Below are positions 39,777 to 46,368 of a stretch of 46,368 bases of DNA, one piece after another. Numbering within the stretch: position 1 is the stretch's first letter; each line of letters begins with the position of its first letter. Both the position numbers and the translations under genes were made by a program. Source of the stretch: Lachnospiraceae bacterium (GTDB taxonomy: Bacteria; Bacillota; Clostridia; Lachnospirales; Lachnospiraceae); contig JAETRI010000019.1 in NCBI GenBank assembly GCA_021770245.1, positions 1-46,368 on the forward strand, given 5' to 3'. Under the pieces are notes generated by a model, which was given only the letters and a program-made list of their open reading frames with translations, was not told the DNA's origin and searched no databases.

Positions 39777-40090
39777 CAGGGCTGTTCATGCGCTTCCTGG
39801 GTGTCCGGCCTGTTAGACATCCCGGCGCCCGATAGCCTGCAGGGTGCCTGATTCGTTGAACGATCCGGAGCCCGGATGCCGTTCCTGCTTTCATTATGGA
39901 AGCGACAGTCGTTTTAATGCAGTTTTTGGTCGATTCGTGACAGTGTGCTCCTTTTGGCAGACGATTCCGGTATACTTTACATTGTAATATTTTGTGGTGT
40001 CCAAGCGCACAGAGAAGAGTCGGACAGGAAAAACAAACCTACACGATAAGTTTAAGCATATTTTCTTTTGCTTAAGAAGGGAGCGGGATT
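39777..40090. other. Intergenic region before lemA
   Basis: About 39786-39880 resembles the 5815-5905 palindromic region, sharing GGTGCCTGATTCGTT against GATGCCTGATTTGTT. A good -10 box TATACT (39971-39976) is present, but I see no convincing -35. A TTAAGCA/TGCTTAA stem (about 40051-40075) precedes the ribosome site of lemA. No gene is supported. Confidence 0.45.
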
Positions 40091-40639
40091 ATGGGAATTA
40101 TCATTGCAGGCATCGTTATCATACTTCTGGTTTGGTGGGCTATCTCCTGCCAGCGAAGGCTGGCGGTGATAGATGAGAATATCAACAACGCTATGGCCCA
40201 GATCGGCGTGCAGCTCTCCTCTCGCTTTGACGCTCTCACCGCTCTGCTGGATCTGACGAAGGGTTACGCCGCCCACGAATCCCATACACTGATCGAGACC
40301 ATCAAATCCAGGCGAAGCGTTATCACCGCCACTTCCACCCCGGATGATGTAATGAAGCAGGAGGGCGTGATCTCCGAGGCTCTGGGGCGCATTTCCATGG
40401 TGGCGGAGCGCTATCCGGAGCTGAAAGCCAATGAGAACTACGCCAAGTGCATGAACGCGGTGGACAGCTATGAGAAGATGGTGCGTACCAGCCGCCTGAT
40501 CTATAACGACAGCGTGACTAAGCTGAACCGGGAACTGCGGATGTTCCCCACTTCCCTGGTAGGCGGAATATTCGGATTTCGGCAGCGGGATTACCTGGAA
40601 GCCGTGGAGGAGAAGGCGGATATGCCGACCATGAGGTGA
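40091..40639 (+). CDS. LemA family membrane protein
   Basis: A 182-residue protein with an N-terminal membrane helix (residues 2-20, IIIAGIVIILLVWWAISC). A long alpha-helical domain outside follows, with NNAMAQIGVQLSSRFDALTALLDLTKGYAAHE and LNRELRMFPTSLVGGIFGFRQRDYLEA, typical of LemA. The function of LemA proteins is not settled; they are often paired with a DUF2207 protein, as here. AAGGGAG precedes the ATG. The next gene begins 4 bases after its stop, so the two form an operon. Confidence 0.9.
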   Translation: MGIIIAGIVIILLVWWAISCQRRLAVIDENINNAMAQIGVQLSSRFDALTALLDLTKGYAAHESHTLIETIKSRRSVITATSTPDDVMKQEGVISEALGRISMVAERYPELKANENYAKCMNAVDSYEKMVRTSRLIYNDSVTKLNRELRMFPTSLVGGIFGFRQRDYLEAVEEKADMPTMR

Positions 40640-40643
40640 GGAT

Positions 40644-42287
40644 ATGAAAAAGACAGCTACAGCGCTTCTGCTCTCTTTCCTCTGTGCAGCGTTCTGCCTT
40701 CTTCCGGCAGCAGCTAAAAATCACGTGTCTGACATGGAGATCGATGTGGCTCTGCGCCGGGATGGCTCTGCGGCTGTCACCCAGATCTGGACGGCGGATA
40801 CCGACGAGGGGAGTGAGTTCTATCTGGCCTGCCGGGACAGCGGTTATCTGAGCATCACGGATTTCTCCGTCTCCGACGGGGAGGGAGCCTATACCTTTTT
40901 AGAGGACTGGGATGTGGATGCCTCCTTTGAGGAGAAGGCGGGCAAATGCGGCATCGTGGAGACGGAGGACGGCGTGGAACTTTGCTGGGGGATCAGCGAA
41001 TACGGATCCCGCCGGTATACCGTTACATATGTCCTCCATGACCTGGTTGGCGCTTACGCCGATGCGGACGGCTTTCACCATCGCTTTGTAGACGAGATGG
41101 GCACCTTTCCCACAGATGTGTCGCTGACCGTCCGCTGTCAGGATGGCACGCCTCTGACCGAAGAAAACTGCGGTATCTGGGCGTTCGGCTATGACGGAAC
41201 AATCCGGTTTGAGGATGACGTGATCCGGGCCGGCAGCGAGAGTGCGCTGGAGAGCGGCCAGCATATGACTGTTATGGTGTCGATGGGGAAAGAGATCCTC
41301 TCCCCTCTGCGCCGGGTGGATGGCAGCTTTGCCGAGGTGAAGGAGCAGGCCTTTGAAGGCAGCGATTACGACGAGGAGGAGGGCGGCTTCTTGGAGCTCC
41401 TGATCGGCTCGGCCGTTCTGGCCCTTATTGTCGGGATGGTCGCCCTGGGCATGACGGCCGCCGCACGGGCGCGGAAGGCCAAGCTGAATCGACGGTCAAA
41501 ACGGATAGAATACTTCCGGGATGCGCCTAACAACGGCAGGCTGAATATGACCCACCGTCTGGGAGCTGCCTGCGGACTATGCAGGGAAGATTCCCTGTTA
41601 GGAGCCTATTTGCTGCGGCTCATCAACGACGGCGCGTTGGAACCGGAGGAAACTGCCGCGCGTTCTCCCCAGGTGAACCTGCGGCTGGTCCGCCCGCCTG
41701 TCAGCGGCAATCCCTACGATGATGCCTTTTACACCATTTTAGAGGCGGCAGCGGGAGGGGACAGAGCGCTGCAGGCCAAGGAGCTGGAGCAGTTCTGCAA
41801 TCGGAATGCCAAACCTCTGACCCGGTTTGTGGACTCCTGTCAGAAAGAAGCCGACCTGGCAATGATCCGGGAGGGCTGTCTCAAGGGGGCCGTCTGCAGG
41901 GGTGTGAAAAGCCTCACTCCAAAGGGCGAGCAGCAGCTGGACGAAATTTTGGGGCTGAAGCGGTTTCTGTTGGACTTCTCTCTGATCCATGAGCGCGAAG
42001 TTAAGGAGACAGTCATTTGGCAGGATTATCTGATTTATGCCTATCTGATGGGAATTGCGGACCGGGTTGTCCCTCAGATCCGCAGGCTCTATCCGGATGA
42101 TCTGCCAAAGGTGGAGCGGTTTGAACGCTATATTAGCTATACCGGCTATTATGGCGGTTATATGTACGCCGCCTGCGAACGGGAACGGCAGCAGCAGCAG
42201 TCCCACCGCAGCGGGGGCGGCGGCGGCAAAGCCTCCTTTGGCGGGGGCGGAGGATTTTCCGGCGGCGGAGGCGGAGGAACCAGATAA
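40644..42287 (+). CDS. DUF2207-type membrane protein with glycine-rich tail
   Basis: A 547-residue protein. A signal peptide (residues 1-24, ending LLPAAA-KN) is followed by an extracytoplasmic domain to about residue 250 (VSDMEIDVALRRDGSAAVTQIW and later RRYTVTYVLHDLVGAYADADGFHHRF). A membrane helix lies at about 252-272. A cytosolic region follows, ending in a Gly-rich tail (GGGGGKASFGGGGGFSGGGG). This architecture is that of DUF2207/YciQ-like proteins, which co-occur with LemA. The function is unknown. GAGGTGAGG overlaps the end of the lemA gene. Confidence 0.85.
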   Translation: MKKTATALLLSFLCAAFCLLPAAAKNHVSDMEIDVALRRDGSAAVTQIWTADTDEGSEFYLACRDSGYLSITDFSVSDGEGAYTFLEDWDVDASFEEKAGKCGIVETEDGVELCWGISEYGSRRYTVTYVLHDLVGAYADADGFHHRFVDEMGTFPTDVSLTVRCQDGTPLTEENCGIWAFGYDGTIRFEDDVIRAGSESALESGQHMTVMVSMGKEILSPLRRVDGSFAEVKEQAFEGSDYDEEEGGFLELLIGSAVLALIVGMVALGMTAAARARKAKLNRRSKRIEYFRDAPNNGRLNMTHRLGAACGLCREDSLLGAYLLRLINDGALEPEETAARSPQVNLRLVRPPVSGNPYDDAFYTILEAAAGGDRALQAKELEQFCNRNAKPLTRFVDSCQKEADLAMIREGCLKGAVCRGVKSLTPKGEQQLDEILGLKRFLLDFSLIHEREVKETVIWQDYLIYAYLMGIADRVVPQIRRLYPDDLPKVERFERYISYTGYYGGYMYAACERERQQQQSHRSGGGGGKASFGGGGGFSGGGGGGTR

Positions 42288-42320
42288 CGGAATTTTATAA
42301 AACAGCAGGGAGGTACCTAT

Positions 42321-42986
42321 ATGGGATTGTTTTCAAAAAAAGACGCCTGCCCGGTTTGCGGCGGGGAAGTGAAAGGTTTGTTTTTGGTAAAAATCGGCGA
42401 CAAGAAGACCCTGTGCAAAAACTGCTCTCGGCAGATCTCCATGAGCAAGGAGCTGCTCAAGACCGCCACGCCGGAGTTCATCGAAGAGCATTTGGATTAT
42501 CGGCGGGAAAATGCAGAGAAATATGCTGCCCATAACTGGACGGTAAAAGTTACCTCGATCGTCGGGCTCCAGTTTGGTTTAGACGAGGCGGGCAGAGCCA
42601 TTTACCTGATCCACGACGATCTTCACGACGAGGACAATCCGGTGGTTTTCTCCTTCGATCAGATCACCGGCTATGAACTGCTGCGCGGGAAGAAGAAGCT
42701 GGACGGCATGGAGGACACCGGCCAGATTCCTCTGGAGACCGGTTTGAGCGCATTGGGCGGCGTCGCCCGGGCACTCAAAAATGACGATTCCACCAGCACG
42801 GATTGTTTCCATCTGAAGCTGACCACCACGGATCCCTATTGGAAGGAGATTGACCTCAAGATCAGTTTTACGGACAGCCAGCTCTACGGCACCTTCGGGA
42901 TCGGCGGATTTGCCGGGGACTTCAAACAGGTCTGCCAGATCATCAAGAGCATCATCCGCAAGGAGCCGGTTCACTATATCGGCTGA
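42321..42986 (+). CDS. Zinc-ribbon protein (DUF4428-like)
   Basis: A 221-residue cytosolic protein. Its N-terminus has two cysteine pairs, C10-X2-C13 and C32-X2-C35 (CPVCGGEV...LCKNCSRQ), as in DUF4428 zinc ribbons. The remaining 170 residues look like a PH/GRAM-type beta domain (IYLIHDDLHDEDNPVVFSFDQITGYELL, CFHLKLTTTDPYWKEIDLKI). No enzyme motif is seen. GGGAGGT precedes the ATG. It is probably in the same operon as lemA and the DUF2207 gene (33-base gap). Confidence 0.8.
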   Translation: MGLFSKKDACPVCGGEVKGLFLVKIGDKKTLCKNCSRQISMSKELLKTATPEFIEEHLDYRRENAEKYAAHNWTVKVTSIVGLQFGLDEAGRAIYLIHDDLHDEDNPVVFSFDQITGYELLRGKKKLDGMEDTGQIPLETGLSALGGVARALKNDDSTSTDCFHLKLTTTDPYWKEIDLKISFTDSQLYGTFGIGGFAGDFKQVCQIIKSIIRKEPVHYIG

Positions 42987-43014
42987 GACATAAACAATAG
43001 AGTAGGGGAGTTAG

Positions 43015-43145
43015 GTTGAACAATAAGCTTGATGGCTTATTGCCTCGCAGGAGAACCATGTTCGCCTGGCTGTTTGCGCCGGAGCGTCGCAAACAGCTTT
43101 GATGGCATACCCCCGTCGCGTAAACGCTCCGGAATGGAGATTTTT
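43015..43145 (+). repeat. Hairpin-chain leader with loop complementary to the pre-Shine-Dalgarno tail
   Basis: A decayed module 1 (GGTTGAACAATAAGC..GCTTATTG, 43015-43052) is followed by CTGTTTGCG/CGCAAACAG (43070-43096) around the 9-base loop CCGGAGCGT (43079-43087). The tail ACGCTCCGG (43124-43132) is the exact complement of that loop, and GGAGA (43136-43140) follows it as ribosome site of the next gene. Confidence 0.7.
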
Positions 43146-44099
43146 ATGGGATTATTTGGAGGAAGCAAGAGACAGTGCCCCATCTGCGGGAACCCGGCGA
43201 TCAAATTTTTATCGACAAAGGTGGAGGGACAGCCCCTCTGTTCCGACTGCGGTTATAAAACCGTGTTTCTGCCCAGCGAAAATAACGTGAAGAATATGTC
43301 GCTGGATCAAGTCCGGGAGTTTCTCTCCTTTTATGACGAAAACGCTGCCCTGCGCAGCACATTCCAGGAGTCCTACAGGCATAAATTCGGCTTCCTGGGC
43401 GGCGTGATCATCCTGGATACCGTCAACAGGCTGCTGCATTTCAACAGTTCGGAAGAAGGGATCGTCTATAAGGCGTCAGAGATCAAGTCCTTTTGTATCT
43501 CCGAGGACTCGGAGCCCCTGTTCGAAGGCACCAGTGAGGAGCTGCTCTGTTATCAGAGTACCGTGCCGGACCGTGCCAGAAACCTGGGACCTGAGATCAA
43601 CCGCTTCCTGATGGATCAGCAGCAGTATGAGCAGATGAAGAACATGGAAGAGATGCTGAAAAAGCAGGCCGAGCAGGCGGGGAAGAGCTATACGTCAAAC
43701 TACTATTCTTCTCCCGATGTGGACCGGCTCAAGCCCTTTGGCAGTTTTTGCTTAAAAATTGAATTGGACCATCCTTTCTGCAGCAAGGAGGAATACAGCC
43801 AGGGTGCTCCCGGCTTCTCCAGCTATACCCCTTCCATCACCGACTATCTGCGTGATTACGAAGAGAAGGTGGGCGAGATGCGGAATCTGGCAAATCAGCT
43901 CATGGCGGTCCTGAACCCGGACGCGCCGGCGCGTGAGGTGGTTCCCCAGCCGGCGCCCGGCACGCAGAATGCTTCCGCCGTGCCCGGTTCTTCGACGGAC
44001 GCGGTAGCGGAGATCAAGAGATACAAGGAACTGATGGACAGCGGTGTGATTACGGAAGAGGAGTTTGCCGCAAAGAAGCGACAGCTTCTGGGCATTTAA
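43146..44099 (+). CDS. Zinc-ribbon protein with C-terminal SHOCT domain
   Basis: A 317-residue cytosolic protein. It has a zinc ribbon C11-X2-C14...C32-X2-C35 (CPICGNP..LCSDCGYK) and a middle PH/GRAM-like beta region (GGVIILDTVNRLLHFNSSEEGIVYKASEIKSF). A Gln/Glu-rich helix follows, then a Pro/Ala linker, and a terminal SHOCT motif (AEIKRYKELMDSGVITEEEFAAKKRQLLG). It shares the MGLF start and ribbon layout with the preceding gene, suggesting duplication. The start at 43146 follows GGAGA by 5 bases; the upstream in-frame extension to 43029 crosses the hairpin leader. The function is unknown. Confidence 0.82.
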   Translation: MGLFGGSKRQCPICGNPAIKFLSTKVEGQPLCSDCGYKTVFLPSENNVKNMSLDQVREFLSFYDENAALRSTFQESYRHKFGFLGGVIILDTVNRLLHFNSSEEGIVYKASEIKSFCISEDSEPLFEGTSEELLCYQSTVPDRARNLGPEINRFLMDQQQYEQMKNMEEMLKKQAEQAGKSYTSNYYSSPDVDRLKPFGSFCLKIELDHPFCSKEEYSQGAPGFSSYTPSITDYLRDYEEKVGEMRNLANQLMAVLNPDAPAREVVPQPAPGTQNASAVPGSSTDAVAEIKRYKELMDSGVITEEEFAAKKRQLLGI

Positions 44100-44154
44100 A
44101 AGCAGGCCGCGGACAATAGGCATCCGGGGAGAAGGGTAATTTTAGGAGGAAGAC

Positions 44155-46137
44155 ATGAAAAAGAAAAGACTTTTGGTATTATGTTTGACACTGGTTATGA
44201 TCCTCACCCTGGCATCCTGCGGCGGAGAAGATGCCGAGAGCAGTAGTTCGTCGGTCCTTGCAGAGCCAAGCGCTCCCGACGACAGCCCGGAGGACGGCAA
44301 AAGCTGGGCCGTGTACTGGTACCTGTGCGGCAGTGATCTGGAGAGCAACGGCGGCTTTGCCAGCATAGACTTAAGCGAGATGATGGAGGTGGAGCTGCCC
44401 GAAGATGTTACGGTGGTCATCCAGACCGGAGGTGCGGCCGCATGGCAGAACGAGCTGATGGATCCCGGCAAGCTCCAGCGATGGGTGTACAACAGCGAGG
44501 GACTGTCGTTAATTGAGGAGGCGGAAACCGCCGATATGGGCGATGCCCAGACGCTCTATGAGTTTCTGGACTTTGCCGATACCAACTATCCTGCCGATAA
44601 GGTGGCGGTCACTTTCTGGAACCACGGCGGCGGTTCCGTGTCCGGCGCTGCCTTTGACGAGCTGTACGGCCTGGATTCTCTGGATCTGGCCGAGATGTAC
44701 CAGGCTTTCAACGAGGTCTGGCCCGCCAATGCGGACAATCCCGCACTGGAACTGGTGGGTTTTGATACCTGCCTGATGGCAACGATAGATGTGGCTGCAG
44801 TGTTTCAAAATTTTGCGAAATACCTGGTTGCCTCCGAGGAGCTGGAACCGGGCAACGGCTGGCTCTACTCCGGCTGGCTGGCCGAGTTGGCCCAAAATCC
44901 CGACATGGACGGGGACAGTTTAGGCATCGCCATCTGCAATGCCTACTACGAGGGCTGTGAGGCCGTGGGGACCGAGGGACAGACCACGCTTTCCGTCACC
45001 GACTTAACGAAGCTCACCCCTCTGCTGGAGGCCTATGAGGCTTTCGGACAGGAAGCGTTCGTGGCTGCGGCGGAGGATCCGGGCTTCTTCGCCCAGCTGG
45101 GCCGGGCTGCCGCCCAGAGCGAAAACTACGGCGGAAATACCCGGGAGCAGGGTTACACAAACATGGTGGATCTGGGCCATCTGGCCCGTCAGACGGCGTG
45201 GATGCTCCCTTCCGCCCAGGGGGTCTGCGACGCGCTGGCCGACTGCGTAATCTACCAGGTGGGCGGTCCCTACCGTGCCGAGGCTACCGGCCTGAGCTGC
45301 TATTACTCTTACAGCGGGGATGTGGACGACTTCAACGGCTATGCCAACGTGGGAGCAGGCCTGGCTTTTAAACAGCTTTTTGCCTATGGCCTCACCGGCG
45401 AGCTGGGCGCGGGCGGCGAGGAGTATCTGTCCTCCCTGGACATCCAGGAACTGCCCGATGTGCCAACCCTGGCCGACACCGACTGGGACGGCGCTGCCCT
45501 GGATGTGAACGACGAGGGCGCTGCTTTCCTGACTTTAGGGCCCGAGGCGGAAAATATTCTGTCCGGCATCGGTTTTTCCCTGTTTTATGTGGACGAGGAA
45601 AGCGATCAGATGATGTTCCTGGGCACCGACAATGATATGGAAGCAGATTGGGAGAACGGCATATTTTACGACAACTTCCGAGGCGTATGGGGCGCCATCG
45701 ACGGCTGTATCGTGTATATGGAGCTGTCTTTTGAGGGGGATGGCTACAATTTGTACTCTATCCCCATCCTGCTCAACGGCGAAGAATATAATCTCCAGGT
45801 GGCTTACGACTTCTCCGATCAGACGTGGTCCATCCTGGGCGCGTCCCAGGGGCTGGACGAATCCGGTATGGCCTCCAAAGAGCTGCGGCTGTTATCGGAG
45901 GGCGACGTGATTACCACCATCTGGCAGCTGTCCTCCTTCAGCGGAGACGACGACTTTGAGATGTATGCCGCCGAAGAACTGACCGTAACGGCAGACACCT
46001 CTTTTGGGGAGGTATCTTTGCCCGACGGACAGTACGGTATGGTCTTTGAGATGCGGGACTTTGCAGAAAATTACGTCTACTCCGACGCCGTACTCTTTGA
46101 CTGCGCAGGAGGTGAAATCTTCACCAACGTATATTAA
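44155..46137 (+). CDS. Clostripain-family cysteine protease lipoprotein
   Basis: A 660-residue surface lipoprotein: lipobox LASC with anchor at C22, then a Ser/Asp/Glu-rich linker to about residue 48. The caspase-like C11 peptidase domain spans about 50-430 ([25 protein letters not shown]). The catalytic pair is H157 (FWNHGGGSV) and C206 ([12 protein letters not shown]). The C-terminal part (about 440-660) is a beta-rich accessory region. Unlike clostripain itself, no clear self-processing site is visible. AGGAGGAAG precedes the ATG. It is the last gene of the lemA cluster and is followed by a terminator. Confidence 0.9.
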   Translation: MKKKRLLVLCLTLVMILTLASCGGEDAESSSSSVLAEPSAPDDSPEDGKSWAVYWYLCGSDLESNGGFASIDLSEMMEVELPEDVTVVIQTGGAAAWQNELMDPGKLQRWVYNSEGLSLIEEAETADMGDAQTLYEFLDFADTNYPADKVAVTFWNHGGGSVSGAAFDELYGLDSLDLAEMYQAFNEVWPANADNPALELVGFDTCLMATIDVAAVFQNFAKYLVASEELEPGNGWLYSGWLAELAQNPDMDGDSLGIAICNAYYEGCEAVGTEGQTTLSVTDLTKLTPLLEAYEAFGQEAFVAAAEDPGFFAQLGRAAAQSENYGGNTREQGYTNMVDLGHLARQTAWMLPSAQGVCDALADCVIYQVGGPYRAEATGLSCYYSYSGDVDDFNGYANVGAGLAFKQLFAYGLTGELGAGGEEYLSSLDIQELPDVPTLADTDWDGAALDVNDEGAAFLTLGPEAENILSGIGFSLFYVDEESDQMMFLGTDNDMEADWENGIFYDNFRGVWGAIDGCIVYMELSFEGDGYNLYSIPILLNGEEYNLQVAYDFSDQTWSILGASQGLDESGMASKELRLLSEGDVITTIWQLSSFSGDDDFEMYAAEELTVTADTSFGEVSLPDGQYGMVFEMRDFAENYVYSDAVLFDCAGGEIFTNVY

Positions 46138-46182
46138 AGCCGGATTTCCCAAGTATATCCGCAAGAACAAACAGATCACCTG

Positions 46183-46213
46183 TGGCCGGGGGCTTATGTC
46201 CCCGGCCATTTTT
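46183..46213 (+). terminator. Rho-independent terminator after the protease gene
   Basis: TGGCCGGGG (46183-46191) pairs perfectly with CCCCGGCCA (46200-46208), followed by TTTTT (46209-46213). Confidence 0.9.
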
Positions 46214-46368
46214 GAATTCCCTGCTGCACCCCTGCCCGGCCCCGCGTCGCGAGGTGATCCATCGGGGACCCGCTTTCGCTCAGCCAAAAACGCAGCGGTA
46301 CTAAGCTCGCAAAGGACGCGCTCGCTAAGTGCCCAATGTGGTCAACTTAAGACCTCGGGCGCTCTCCC
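46214..46368. other. End of window, hairpin-bearing non-coding sequence
   Basis: No gene is supported. GGTACTAAGCTCGC (from about 46297) is largely complementary to GCGCTCGCTAAGTGCC (to about 46340), forming another imperfect intergenic palindrome cut off near the window edge. Confidence 0.4.

Overview
The window looks like chromosomal DNA of a Gram-positive anaerobe of the Clostridia, most likely Lachnospiraceae. This is inferred from moderate GC, AGGAGG-type ribosome sites, many TTG/GTG starts, lipoprotein signal peptides, a YesM/AraC two-component pair, the secG-rnr-smpB order, and a gene pair encoding a NifU-like scaffold and a GGGtGRT-motif protein. No rRNA, tRNA, CRISPR array, transposase or integrase gene was found.

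Layout. (1) 250-5726: argH, asd, topB (DNA topoisomerase III) and a left-handed beta-helix protein, all on + and separated by hairpin-rich gaps. (2) 5947-12514: an oligopeptide transporter in the order oppB-C-D-F-A, with one promoter before oppB and another before oppA. OppA appears circularly permuted. (3) 12689-15805: secG, rnr, smpB. (4) 15872-27212: a carbon-nitrogen hydrolase, a sensor kinase on -, a cysteine desulfidase/serine dehydratase-like enzyme, a URO-D family protein, a three-gene sugar ABC importer without its own ATPase, an AraC-type response regulator and an aldo/keto reductase. The kinase and regulator probably form one system controlling the importer. (5) 27791-29949: an AT-rich ECF sigma / RsiV-like anti-sigma / lipoprotein operon behind a duplicated promoter region. 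(6) 30002-33075: a second ABC importer (binding lipoprotein, permease, ATPase). (7) 33512-35232: the NifU-like / GGGtGRT pair, closed by a strong terminator. (8) 35449-36792: an AT-rich island with a type I toxin-antitoxin locus (31-residue membrane toxin plus antisense RNA) and a flavodoxin-fold protein with an Fe-S-type cysteine motif. (9) 36809-39776: a PLP aminotransferase divergent from a MocR-type regulator whose reading frame is cut by an in-frame stop. (10) 40091-46137: LemA, a DUF2207-like membrane protein, two zinc-ribbon proteins and a clostripain-like secreted protease, closed by a terminator.

The most unusual feature at window scale is in the intergenic DNA. Many genes are preceded by a chain of two to five strong hairpins built from recurring modules. 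The last module usually ends exactly at the ribosome-binding site. Copies at different loci keep their stems through paired base changes, and two copies carry the same 9-nt loop that is complementary to the sequence just before the Shine-Dalgarno. A second dispersed palindromic family (about 110-180 bp) is present at 12529, 27228 and 33175. The other observations most worth checking are the permuted OppA, the type I toxin locus, the nonsense-interrupted MocR gene and the 49-bp tandem repeat that duplicates the end of an ABC ATPase gene.
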